Assembly (NCBI GenBank): GCA_021234535.1
Contig: CM037830.1
Location: forward strand, 6,546,170-6,610,169
Source of the DNA: Stichopus chloronotus
Taxonomy: Eukaryota; Echinodermata; Holothuroidea; Aspidochirotida; Stichopodidae
Direction of reading: 5' to 3'
DNA length: 64,000 nucleotides
Part shown: positions 12,201 to 23,077 of the stretch, in pieces
How the letters are laid out: each line of letters begins with the position of its first letter
Position numbering within the stretch: the first letter of the stretch is position 1
Program-made: the position numbers and the translations under genes
Notes under the pieces: model-generated
Told to the model about the DNA's origin: nothing
Databases searched by the model: none
What the model saw: only the letters and a program-made list of their open reading frames with translations

Positions 12201-13438
12201 GCGTGTGTACTATGTGGGTTTGTGATGGGCGAAGATTGGGGACACACACGAGAAATTAGGCTTGCAACCGGGGATATGCTAAAAAACGGAGATATCCCCG
12301 TTTCTGGATATTTTAACATAATGCAAATTGGGGTTTCAGATATGCACCCTCAAGTTTAAAGCTCAATCTGACGTTTTCCCCAATTACCTGATATATGGAT
12401 TTATTCCTGTGTATAGGGGTGTATGTGGTTAAAAAAAAATATACACACAATTCAGTTTTGGCGTGAATCGGGGATACATACAAGTCTTATATCAGTAAAG
12501 TGGGGACATCATGTGCAAAGTGGGGATATCACCGTTTACGTGAGGAAAAGTCCATGTCCCCAATAGGTGCCCTTAACGGGTACGTCAAGTTGCCACGGTG
12601 TTTCGTTTGCATGACAATCTAGGCGAGGCCTTTTTTTGGGTGTAGTCAGGTACAAGTTGCAGTGTTCATGTTACAGTAGGCAGTTTATCGATAGAGTGTT
12701 TCGCACTAGCCTAGGCCTGGACGTTTTACTGAGCGCAAGCAAGGGATGCAACATACATGTTTACAATCGCATTCGGGCTTCCATGTACTTGCCAGCAAGT
12801 TCATTTCTTCTAGTTTTGCAACAGGTATCTCTTTGGAAAAGACTATCCTCAACCGCCTAATTTAATTAGGTCACGCCTACTGGAAAGTTTCAACGAATGA
12901 CGAGCCTGACAAGTGACGCCCCACTTAATACGTACGCGAAGAGTTCCGTTGTGACGCTTCTAAGCACAAGGAGGTGAGTCCTATGACGTCATCATCGGAG
13001 TCAGGAATGCATCTGTATCAGCGTTAGGCATGTATCACTTTTTAAGCTACTAAGCTGGAAGGGCATGTCTCCGAACTGTCTGCTGATGTCTATCATGGGA
13101 GAAATCATTGCCCACTTTCTGTTTTCACCTGTAGCATCTACATTAATATTTTATTATCAATGAGCAGTTTTTTAACGCGTCACCCATGAGTCACAAGTCC
13201 AAGTCGAAGGTGGTCGAGTCCCAATTCCCAAAGTCAAGACGTTTCCCATACATTGACCAAATCAGGTGATTTAGCAAGTAAAGTCAATAGTTTCTTGAGT
13301 CAACTCGGTCAGTTCCATGGTTTCACAAGTCATCTCGAGTCATCGTATTTTATGGAGACCTATATGGTAACATCAACGATCCCATCGAAACGAAAACGAT
13401 AATAATGCAGTCTGTATAAGAAGGTCTGTCCTTATAGC
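9227..13438. other. Non-coding, no gene recognised
   Basis: Contains G-tracts. 9060-9190 and 9795-9980 share short blocks after the G-run (ATTGTG, CAGCAAGTA, AAATGGT), suggesting two decayed copies of one repeat. No supported exon. Confidence 0.5.
11489..11508 (+). repeat. Poly-G tract (20 G)
   Basis: The longest of several uninterrupted G or C runs in the window. Others are G at 9068-9080, 9799-9811, 25748-25761, 30114-30124 and 34781-34795, and C at 13767-13780, 24577-24586, 29855-29871 and 42507-42519. All are non-coding. Confidence 0.9.
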
Positions 13439-13713
13439 TCAAGTAAATTGCAATGTAAGAAAACACAAGAGGGTAAGCAACACTGTCTCAAACAACTCCA
13501 CAAATCACAATGGAATTATTGGGCAATATAGGTTATATTAAAGTTAACAGTTTTCTGTTTTCACCATTGCCATCTGCTTTCCAAATTTGCATATAGTTAT
13601 AATGCATACTATAAACAAACAACACAAAAGGGTTGGTTACCAATTAAGTTACCAGTAACTGTAATGAATACAGTATAAATATATTGTGCTCGTAAACTTA
13701 CAACCAGTAACTG
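13439..13713 (+). repeat. Direct duplication, copy 1
   Basis: This segment is closely similar to 14438-14762 in the same orientation. Shared blocks include AAGTAAATTG, AAAGTTAACA, TTGCCATCTGCT, GGTTACCAATTAAGTTACCA and TGTGCTCGTAAACTT. It is non-coding; about 1 kb separates the copies. Confidence 0.75.
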
Positions 13714-14437
13714 TGATTCTTATATATGTCTATATATAATGTCATAAACAAAAAACAAACAGTCCACCCCCCCCCCCCCCATCTACACCTGGTAAAGACG
13801 TAAAACCGGCTTTGGCGTACATACAGCTGCCTTGCATAAAAATGGTCGCTTCCACAGTCGTGTAGCTGTGTACACGAGACTTTGTAGGCAGTGTGTCGAG
13901 ATTTAATTACTGTTGCGTCACAGAGAAATGTGAGTAGTTTAAGCTTTGCATGCGACTTGCGTGGCCCTTTCGTTATGATATGCGCGAGCGTGTTTGCCTT
14001 GGAACGGTTTAGAGTCTTAAAGACAAAAACTCATCACCCCAGGCAGTTCAATTCTCCCAACCGCCAACGTCTGGTCCCTCCTTCAGCCTGTGTTAAATTC
14101 CTCCACATGTGTAATCAAAACAATGGATCCCTGTGTACGCTGTGTAATACAAGCTGCTCTGCATCTTTCGAATTTGCTGTCAATCAAAGAGGACTGTAAC
14201 TTAGAACCAGTTGAGAATTTTGCTTTCCGGGAGGTAAAAATATAGCTTGGGGTGATGCATTACAGCCTTTAAGTTTAAAAAAGTAGTTGAAGCCTGGTTG
14301 AAGCCAAGACCTCTTCAAGGCGAAACGTAGTTTGTCAATTCTACAAGTTAAAATAAAGGAATTACATATCATTTTACTCCACTATTTCTAGAAGTGAAAA
14401 AGAAAAAATGTTTACAACCCACACATAACACTAAGCT

Positions 14438-14762
14438 TAAGTAAATTGCGATGTAAGAAAAGACGTCCGAGGTTAAACAATACTATCTAAAACAAAATTT
14501 CACAAAGCACAATGGAAGTATTGACGGGATACACAGTTTTCTTGGCAATATGGGAATGGGATCAAATTGCTATATTAAATGGCTTTAAAGTTAACAATTT
14601 TCTCGTACTCTTGTCGACATTGCCATCTGCTCTCCAAATTTGCATACAGATGTAATGCTCACTATATCCACACAACAACACAAAAGGACTGGTTACCAAT
14701 TAAGTTACCAGTAACTGAAATAATACAAATATATTGTGCTCGTAAACTTGCAACCAGTAAAT
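14438..14762 (+). repeat. Direct duplication, copy 2, ending in an inverted repeat
   Basis: The second copy of 13439-13713, with about 40 bp of extra sequence. Its last 26 bp (14735-14760) are the inverted match of 14867-14892 (22 of 26 positions: TGTGCTCGTAAACTTGCA versus CGTGCCCGTAAACTTGCA). The duplicated unit may therefore belong to a larger decayed element with terminal inverted repeats. Confidence 0.7.
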
Positions 14763-15094
14763 GTTTACGAGCATAATGTATTTGCCATTACATGCATAAA
14801 ATATAAACTAAACTTATTGATATTTACATTTATGTTATGATTGTATAATTTCGTCATGAATCGCAGTTACCGGATGCAAGTTTACGGGCACGATATATTT
14901 GCCATTACATATATAAAATAAAAATCGCTTATGTGTCATTTTGTTTCATAAAACCATTCGTGCTGTTCATAAGTGGCTGCAATCCTCATATTGGACAAAC
15001 CTCTACCACTGTCTTCACGATTTTGATGCACTTGATTCCGAGACTAAATAGAGCCGGGAGGAAACGCTACTATCCAGGTGCGCAATGGAAAAGG

Positions 15095-15650
15095 ACAACC
15101 TCCACGTCAAGTTTGAAGTTCAAGCCACATTTATTTGCTGAGATAGCTTCTTATTAGTTTGAGGCAGTTAACCTCCGGAGGCCTCAAATGACCTTTGACC
15201 TCCATGACAACCACAATGGACAACATTCACATCACGACTGAAGCTCAATCATCTTTCCCTTATTGAGATACATTGTTTACAAAGTTTTCAAATTATAACG
15301 TCTACTGACCTCATGTGACCTTTGACCTCCCCGAAACTTGGCAGAGATCATCTACTTATCATAATGTGCTACCAATGGTTAGCGTCTGAAGATCTAGCAA
15401 CTTTCAGTTGCTGAGATATCTTCCTTAATAGGTTTTTCAGACTTTTCTTTCTCGTGACCTCAAATGAAATTTGGAACTAACTGAAAAAGAATAGGGATCA
15501 TCTACTCACAATGGACTACCTACACACCGGCAACAACTTTCCTTTCTTGAGATATCATGTGAATAAGTCTCCAATTGGCGCCACACACATACATACAGAC
15601 ACATCACAATCGCACACTGAGATTCCTTGTCTACCTTCGGCAAGAAATAT
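15095..15650 (+). repeat. Degenerate 140-bp tandem repeat array 1 with DR1 cores
   Basis: Units recur every 127-149 bp. Each has a block like GACCTCAAATGACCTTTGACC, then CCATGAAAAACAATAGGGAT, an ATGGACTACC block, CAACTTTCCCTT and GAGATATC. Exact TGACCTTTGACCT occurs at 15189-15201 and 15316-15328. The array ends in an ACACAC-rich stretch and a hairpin tail (CCTTGTC...GGCAAG) near 15625-15650. An open frame inside is a by-product. Confidence 0.8.
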
Positions 15651-15714
15651 ACCAGAAGTCGATTGACTTTGAGATTCCTGGCCAATATTCATAGCAAGCG
15701 AAGGACAATATATG

Positions 15715-16430
15715 TATACCAATTTTAAAGTTCAAACACCTTACTCTTTGCGGGATACCATGTCTTCAAGTTTACAAACTATAATCCCTAATAACTTCAA
15801 AATGACCTTTGATCTCTATGGAAAACGGTAGGGATCATTTACCTGCAATGGGATAAGTACAAACTAAATTTGAATTTTGAGCCACATTCAGTTTGATGAG
15901 ATACCTATTTTAATAGATTTTCAGACTTTAACCTCTGATGACCTCAAATGAACTTTGGCCTCCATGAAAAACACTAGGAATCATCTGCTTACAATGGACA
16001 ACCAAGACGACACCTTTGAAGTGCCAGCAACTTTCCCTTATTGAAAAAAAATGTGAAAAGGTTTTCAAACTATCACCTCTATTGACCTTAAGTGACTTTT
16101 GACCGCCATTAAAAAAAATTACAAATTTTCTCTTCATTTAGGGCTACCAATGTAACTAGTGTGAAGTTCCAACAACATTCAGTTACTGAGATACTTTAAG
16201 CTCATACTGTAAGCTCTGGTGACCTCAAAAGAGCTTTGACCTACATGAAAAACAATAGGGATCATCTATAATAGACTACCTACACAGCAACTGTGAAGTT
16301 CATGCACCTTTCCCTTCTTCAGATATCGTAATTACAAGCCAAGGGGTCACATACGTACACGCACCCACACACCCACGCCATCATGACCGCATAGATTCCC
16401 CGTCTGCCTTCGACAAGGAATAAAAAATCT
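15715..16430 (+). repeat. Degenerate 140-bp tandem repeat array 2
   Basis: Four further units have core positions near 15803, 15949, 16093 and 16230 (spacings 146, 144 and 137). The cores are more decayed (TGACCTTTGATCT, TGAACTTTGGCCT, TGACTTTTGACCG). It ends with the same ACAC-rich stretch and a tail GATTCCCCGTCTGCC then GACAAGGAAT, matching array 1. Confidence 0.8.
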
Positions 16431-17147
16431 TAAGGTCGGCGAGAGCAAAAAATCTTAAGTTAGCCTGGGTACATTATCTCCATCACCAGTTGGCCCCGCC
16501 CCATACAGGAAAATGTTTGGCCGAAAACGCCTCTCAGCCTAACATTTAAAATAATGTAAAAGGAACAATTTTTTCTTAGGGGGGGAAGAGGATGAGCGCA
16601 TCCCTTTTGATCCGCAACTGATAATTCCGTAGAAATCCACTTCATCACTTCATAAAATATCATACCATGTCCCAACACACTGTCCAGATCTTGCAAAGCC
16701 AGGCGTGAATTTTGTGGTACATCCACTGTATCAGCACTGTATGTAACACTGTATGTTTGTCTCCCGAACCAGAATTCTCAAAGTGAGGGCGTCCGTCCCC
16801 AATAGACTCTAAGATAAGTAGCTTAGAATAAACTGGCGTTACTTGTTAATGTTTGGTCACGTCCATGTTTGCAGCATGTTACGAAATATTTAAGTTGTAA
16901 CAATCCATTCTTGGAGTACCCCCAAACTTATTTTGGTATTATCCTTTCACAAGTTTTCCAAAAATGGAATGGAGAAAGAACTACGTGTTTTCTCCGACCC
17001 ATCGCACTTCTCGGCTTCTCTACTTTATTATTATTATTACTTTTTTTCATCTTTGAACGATTTTCTGACGAATAGCTGAAGCTCAAATGTGGCGTCCATC
17101 TTCATTATACGATAGCTGGCATATATGTGACAATGGTTTCGTCTTCT

Positions 17148-17222
17148 TTTATTTTTAATTGTTACAATTTATGTCGGTGGTTGTGAATCAATAACCTTAT
17201 TCTGAGTCGGAGCCCTTTTATT
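17148..17222 (-). promoter_or_regulatory. Candidate polyadenylation signals of the P450 gene
   Basis: Two AATAAA hexamers occur on the minus strand at 17217-17222 and 17148-17153, about 465 and 535 bp beyond the stop codon. They are plausible 3' ends. No cleavage-site evidence is available, and AATAAA is frequent by chance in AT-rich DNA. Confidence 0.35.
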
Positions 17223-17686
17223 CTACCGCTGGGGTCGTTCCTTTCACATTATCCAGTCATCCGTCACTTTTTCACTCTTAGAAATGACTGCCCAATGGAT
17301 ACGTACAGCAGCTTCGTAACAGCAATGGTAAATGATCCCCTTTTTGTTGTAACATTTTGATTGTAAAAATTTACAGAATGTAACATTGCGTTCCAATTTT
17401 TACACACCAATCAAGATGGCTGTTCCAAGATTTCCTGCTCGACAGATGCATTAGGCACAGGCAATGTGGGAGAGTGTCTTCCATCTCAAGGATTTACATA
17501 CAAATAGCGCTCTCAATGTGGTGTACGGGTTTCTTTACCAAAACCGTGATGCGCTCAGCTGCAGTGAGATACCAGTGCAAAGGCACAATTGGCCAGTTTT
17601 AGACACTTTTTTTTGTTGGCGGGTCGTGATGTGAATCCACTACAGCCATTGATTTGCCACGGACCAATGATCTACGTGAATGGCTG

Positions 17687-17874
17687 TCATAGGTCATCAC
17701 GTTTCTGGAGAAGGACTTTGAAAGGATGGGACTTGTGAGTCAACCCTTCTGTTCCTTTGTCCGGAGGGAGCTCTCCCCCTTTTGGTACTGAGAATGTCAT
17801 CTGATGTACCATGTGTGTGAGGAATAAGAAGTGTTCCATCGTCGCGAGGTCCCTACCGAGACACAGTCGACGTC
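17687..17874 (-). CDS. P450 exon 3 (heme-binding loop and C-terminus)
   Basis: The acceptor TCTCCAATTAG|GACGTC leaves the split codon G|GA (Gly440), followed by RRLCLGRDLA. Cys444 is the thiolate ligand and Arg442 the conserved basic residue. The exon ends in TGA at 17687-17689 after LLQKRDDL. It is not contiguous with exon 2: a 1743-bp intron separates them, and reading through the exon-2 donor gives a stop after a few residues. Confidence 0.93.
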
Positions 17875-20800
17875 CTAATTGGAGAAATAACAAAAAGGAA
17901 AGGACGACATAATTTCAAGTTTTAATATTTTAAAAATGCATGTCGGGTTACCAAATTACACCTATCAAGTGTTTGATCAACTCTACCGTAACTAAGAAGA
18001 GACCAAAGACTACTAGAATGCGTGATTATTATGTGAAATTCCTTGAAAACGTAACGTCACCGACAGATTCATTATTGCAGTGCGCCGCACTACAATCTTG
18101 TCATTACTGAACGACCAGCAATTTCTTTTGTTGAGCCTTATATGGCTCATAACGCCTCACCTGCGCGTGATGTAACTTAGTTCGTACAAATATGCATGCG
18201 CGACCTTTAGTAATAGCAGTAAGTGCGAGCTATGGCTTCAAACCAAAATCTACTACGGAAAAACAAATACCACGACTACAAGAACGATTTAAGGAGTTAA
18301 AGTGATGAGAGCCCTGCGGATAAATTTCCAGAAAACGTGATGAAATGTGGTTCGGCCTTTTTCCAATGAGGTGATAAACGTGGAGTGCCAATGTTGTTTC
18401 CAAATTGGTGTGCAATATAGCGCCATTGTGTTTAAATATGATGTCACAGAATCGTGTGCTGCTTCACTGTTTTTAGTGGTTACAACATGATGTCCTTCTA
18501 CAGAATCATGGCTTGCTCTCATGTTCTATTTCAGTGGTGAAACAGAAAGACAGTTTTGACAGGTGTACAGCTAGTACTAGAGTACTCTTTGAAACTCAGA
18601 GCAGTACAGGCTTGTACGACATACGATATATAGTAACGATAAGCGTCGGCAACTTTACAACATTATGAGAGATATCCAATGGAATTTTTGTTTCGTCCAG
18701 CGTGACATAAAAAAAAGAATGGATTGGGAAAGGGGTCGACAGGAAACGGCACTGCTTTCCCCCCAAAATGCTAACTCCTATGAGGAGTGGATCCACAGAG
18801 ACTGGCTTACTCCCAACAACAAGGACTTAGCCTACCACGCACTACAATTCTACGTATTTGTGTGCAAATGCAATTCTAGATGTTTAAATTGTGATTGAAT
18901 AAAAAAAAGAGAAGTCCGCCCTCAGTTATACGTTTTGTCAAGGTTTTGCAAATCCCCATGAGTTAACCATTGGTTGAGAGGGAGAAATGACGTAAATTAT
19001 GCAATAACTCAAAAATGTGTACGGTAAATACTGTAAGACACGGAGTACACGCACCGGTACTGTAGTGCAACATATCGAAGAGATCAGTGATATTATGGTT
19101 TGTCGAGTGTTTGTTTTGGTTAGAGAATAATTTTTAAAACTACTTTTCCTAAGTCAAGACTATGAATAGATGCAGTCCTCTCTATTTTAATGACCCTTTC
19201 TGATGATTTCAAGGTGGTCTTATCCCGGGTTTACATACACATACCTCTACAGTCAGTTCGTTTATCACATGAAACGACGACAAGAGCCAATTGTTTGACA
19301 ATTTCTCAAATACCGTAGGAATTAGGAAGAGGTTGCTACGGCACGATAAATAGACATGTAATGACTGTGTGAAAATATAGGTAAGGGAGCACTTTGCTCA
19401 ACATTACCCCATTGTTATAGTGGTGACCGATTTCCCTCCAAGACCATGCAAGCAGAGAATGTTTTCTACTGACCATTCATGAGAAGCTATACCTGTGACG
19501 GTTGCTGGCGAAATGTGATAACTTCCCATGGCCTGCCCGGTACACTATGTCAGTGACAAAAAAGCAACAACACACAAGACAAGATTATTAAGTTTCAGAC
19601 GGTCCCATGTTCCTTACCGATACTAAACGGAATAAAGTCTTCACGTTTGATAAAGTTTCCTTCTTCGTCTAAGAATCTTTCGGGTCGGAACTCATCTGGT
19701 CTGTCCCATTTACCTTCGGCGGTGAACATGGCGTGAACATTCGGAAATAAAATGGTTCCTTTTGGAATGTGGTATCCCCGCAGGGTAGTATCTGTCGACG
19801 CCACGTGGGGAAAGCCAAGACCAGATAACGTACCCAATCGAAGACTCTCCGCTATGACCGCTTCAATGTAACCTAACTTCGACCTGTCGGAGTACCTCGG
19901 CAGACGGTTCCGACCGACTACCGCATCGAGATCATCTCTCGCTCTTTTGCCTGCGTGGGGGTGTTTGAGAAGGAAAAGGATGGCCCATACTATGGTCGTG
20001 GTAGTGATTTCGTTACCAGCGGTGAAGAGATCTCCTATAGTCCACAACATGTTCCCATCGGTCATACTATTTGAAATTCCGCTCTTTTCATTTCTCTCTA
20101 ACTCTAGCATGTAGGCATCCATCATGTCCCGAATGGTACCACGGGCGGAGTGTCGGCCCCTGTGTTCGGCGACCATGTCATCGTGGAAGTCGAAATAAAC
20201 CTTAAAATGATCTCTGATTTGTTGGCTTCCGCCGATCGGAATGAAACGCGTGAAGGGAAGGAATACGGACAATGCGTGACGGAATAAGGACGCTTTCATC
20301 GTCTCGTCAAACTGAGTCAACACTCTTCGGAAACTTTTGTCGTCGTAATCAAATCGTCGTCCGAACGTCACCGTCGATATGACGTTGGATATTGCAGAGT
20401 GGATGAAAGGTTCCACGTCGAGTGTCTGTCCATCGAAATTTAAAAGTTCCCTTGTCAAATGTTTCGCTTCCTTGGCAACGACATCTTCAAAACTCGATTT
20501 ACCGATCCCAAAATCGCGAAAATATTGAAAAACAAATTTTCTCTGTTCTTTCCAAACACGACCGTTAGCAAGGACGATACCTGGGAAAATCAATGAAAAG
20601 AAAATGAGGAAACGCTAAAACTGCATCTTAGGTCAGTCTTAAAAATCAATGTTTTAATTTTTTTCTCTGATTTGTATAGTCTTTGATATCGACGAAGAAC
20701 CATAGCGGATTTTAGCAGGGTGATTTCAGAGTTGTCAAGACTGACATTACAGTATCTCAAGTATCTCCATCACTCGCAGGGAAGCCATTACACGATTCAA

Positions 20801-23077
20801 TACAATGGGACCCATGGCAGATGATTTGTTTGGACCCAATCTTGATTACACTTGCACAGACTGTCAATCACACTAACATCTTCGATACCATAAGCGAAGA
20901 CAGCGGGGTAAGGTTCACTCGTTACTTCACTTGTTACGTCATCCTCAAAGATGTAGCATTTGCATCCTTTGACTTCTCTCATTAAAAACAGAAAGCCCAA
21001 AGGCATTGTGGTTTCGATGATTCAGTTCTGAGTATTTTAAATCTGGCATATTACATATAGTGAGGATATGTTGACTCCAAATGAGTTTTGACCTCTACCA
21101 AAATCAAAAGGCCTCTTGCACCCAATAAGGTGCATCTGAAAATCAAATATGTGATCTGTCCAAGCTTCTCTTAGTCTTTACAAGGTTTTCACAAATTGAC
21201 CTCAGTTGACCACAAATGACCGTTGGCCTCAGCAAGAACAGTAGGGTTGGTTTGCTCAGTAAGGCACAACTTCAAATTTCAGTTTTGTAGCTGCTTCCCT
21301 TCTTGCAATATCATCTTCATAATGGTTTAACAATTTGAGCCCATTGGACCGACAGTGTTCTTTGACCTCCACCAAATACACTAGGCTTCTACTTAATGCA
21401 ATACATTCACAAACTAAATATCAAAAGTTTCGATGATTCTTACCTTGAGATATTGTATTAATAAGATCTTCGATGTATGACCTCAGCTGACCTTTGACTT
21501 AAACCAAACACAATAAATTTGTTCCTCTCAATATGACCAATTCACATACTAAGTATAAGAAGTAGCCATCATTCCTGTGTTGAGATATTGTGTTAACAAG
21601 ATTTTCAGATTTTGTCCTCTGGTGACCTCAGATGACCTTTCACCTAGCACCAAAACAATAGTTTCCTTCCCCTTAATATCAAGCATTTATGTACCAAGTT
21701 TGAGAAACGTCCATGTTTCCCTTCCTGAGATATCGCGACAACAAGCTGGGCGTCCCAAACACACACACCCAGAAATGACAGCATAGGTTCCTCTTTTCAT
21801 CGAAACTAAAAAATGCAACATATCCCTTGGAACCAAACTAAAGCCATTTGAGCTTCTACATTAATGATCCACTTGCATCATTCATACACACCTAGTCTGT
21901 TTTTCATATTTAGAACCCTGCTGACCTAAAAAATTTGACCTCTATACATGTTCCATGTCATCATATCGATTATGAGCTCTCGCCCGGAACCACGGACAGG
22001 GCCCCTTTAATTTATCCACCTACATGCCAGATATGAAAGTTCTCCCTTATTCGGATGTCTTACTTGTGTTTTCACTGTTCCACATCAGTAATTGTTGACC
22101 CGAGGTGACCTTTGATCTTTGTTAAAAACAGATTTCCAGCTCTGAGTGTGTAGTGGTGATACGGTCCCCTCCACACCCCAAATGTGAACTTTCGCCAATA
22201 ATTGTTACTCTATCTCGATGATGTGTTGATCTTCACGAACAGTGTAACACTTAGTTCAATTCCTCTTGTAACGTGTCAGGTCCAAACGCATTATGATGTG
22301 ATCACCCCATACGCTCCCCTCACAGCCGCCGGGCGCAACCGTCTTACAGTTGCCAGGGAAGAGAAGTTTGAATGATCTCTAAATGAGCACTCTGAAAAAA
22401 AATCTTGTTACGATATACAGTGTATCAATAAGGGTTACGTACAATGGTTATCATCGAAGCTAATACCTTCAAATACTTTCAATTCACACGACCAACGGGC
22501 AAATGAACAGATGATAAGGACGACTAATCCGCCATTGTAATTTAATATTTATTTTTAGCTCCATGGTCTGATTGGTTTAAATTTTAGTTTTAATTTACAT
22601 ATATGTAAGTATATGTATTATGGTTTACGTAGTTGATGGTTATCATCAAAGCTGAAGATTGCTGATTGGTTAAAATCTGGTTGGTGCAAATAATTCGTAT
22701 GTTGTGAATATCAACGACTTACCATCTCCAGGTCTATCCATCATGAAATCAAAACGAATCCTATCCTGGAATTCTGGCCTCACCAAAGCCGCTTTTACGA
22801 TCTCAAAGTCTCCAATAATCACAACATTAGCACTGCCAATTTTCAAGTTGTAAATAGGACCGAATTTGTTATGCCAATTTTGAAACACCGATCGGAAAGA
22901 CTTGCTGGAAGAGAACATCAAATGTGGCAAACAACCGAATACCGGGAAACCCCACGGACCCGGAGGGTTCCGTCTGAGTTCACGGAGTTTTTCGAAGAAA
23001 GCAGACAACAAACAAAAAGTCGTTAAACCAACAATACATGAAGTTAGAGCTCCTTGATCAAGTTTCCACGCCGCCAT
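17687..23077 (-). CDS. Cytochrome P450, CYP2 clan, complete three-exon gene
   Basis: The exons join as 23077-22723, 20580-19618 and 17874-17687: 355+963+188 = 1506 nt, or 501 residues plus TGA. That is the normal length for a microsomal P450. Both introns are phase 1 with GT-AG ends, and no stop interrupts the frame. Visible motifs are an N-terminal hydrophobic anchor (about residues 10-28), the proline hinge PPGPWGFPVFG (38-48), helix-C WKEQR (128-132), I-helix AGNEITTTT (306-314), K-helix ESLR (363-366), PERF (418-421) and the heme loop FSIGRRLCLG (437-446) with ligand Cys444. Known family role: an NADPH-P450-reductase-dependent monooxygenase anchored in the endoplasmic reticulum. The substrate cannot be predicted. 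Motif wording and intron positions favour the CYP2 clan over CYP3 or CYP4; the subfamily is not assigned. The I-helix threonine after the acid is Ile310, which is unusual. Intron 1 contains a DR1-like repeat array. Confidence 0.95.
17875..19617 (-). other. P450 intron 2
   Basis: A 1743-bp phase-1 intron directly before the heme-loop exon, at the position of the last intron of vertebrate CYP2 genes. Short open frames at 18230-18522 and 18596-18898 lack splice context and family similarity and are treated as chance. No repeat structure was recognised. Confidence 0.85.
19618..20580 (-). CDS. P450 exon 2 (helix C through meander, 963 bp)
   Basis: The acceptor reads TTTTCCCAG|GTATCG and the donor ATCG|GTAAGG. 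Joined to exon 1, the split codon is G|GT (Gly119), giving GIVLANGRVW, the standard start of vertebrate CYP2 exon 3. The exon carries WxxxR, the I-helix, ExxR and PERF, and stops just before the heme loop. It is one uninterrupted exon covering what vertebrate CYP2 genes split over exons 3-8. Confidence 0.94.
20581..22722 (-). other. P450 intron 1, containing a DR1-like repeat array
   Basis: A 2142-bp phase-1 intron. It holds no coding sequence that I can support. Its middle part (about 21035-21815, plus a related fragment near 22106) is made of degenerate units of about 140 bp described separately. The remainder is unremarkable AT-rich DNA. Confidence 0.85.
21035..21815 (+). repeat. Degenerate 140-bp tandem repeat array 3, inside P450 intron 1
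   Basis: Core positions at 21082, 21218, 21356, 21488 and 21633 give spacings of 136, 138, 132 and 145 bp. The best cores are TGACCTTTGACTT (21488-21500) and TGACCTTTCACCT (21633-21645). The array ends with CACACACACCC and a tail resembling those of arrays 1 and 2. A further related core, TGACCTTTGATCT, lies at 22106-22118. Confidence 0.8.
22723..23077 (-). CDS. P450 exon 1 (anchor, proline hinge, helices A-B)
   Basis: The exon encodes residues 1-118 plus the first base of codon 119. I chose the ATG at 23077 because its context is AAAATGG (A at -3, G at +4) and the hydrophobic anchor follows directly. An in-frame upstream ATG at 23128 has T at -3 and would add 17 polar residues. The donor reads GGAGATG|GTAAGT. 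The exon corresponds to exons 1 plus 2 of vertebrate CYP2 genes, fused. Confidence 0.93.

Noticed and set aside
15928..16137. Minus-strand open frame
   Set aside because: Lies wholly within the DR1-type repeat array.
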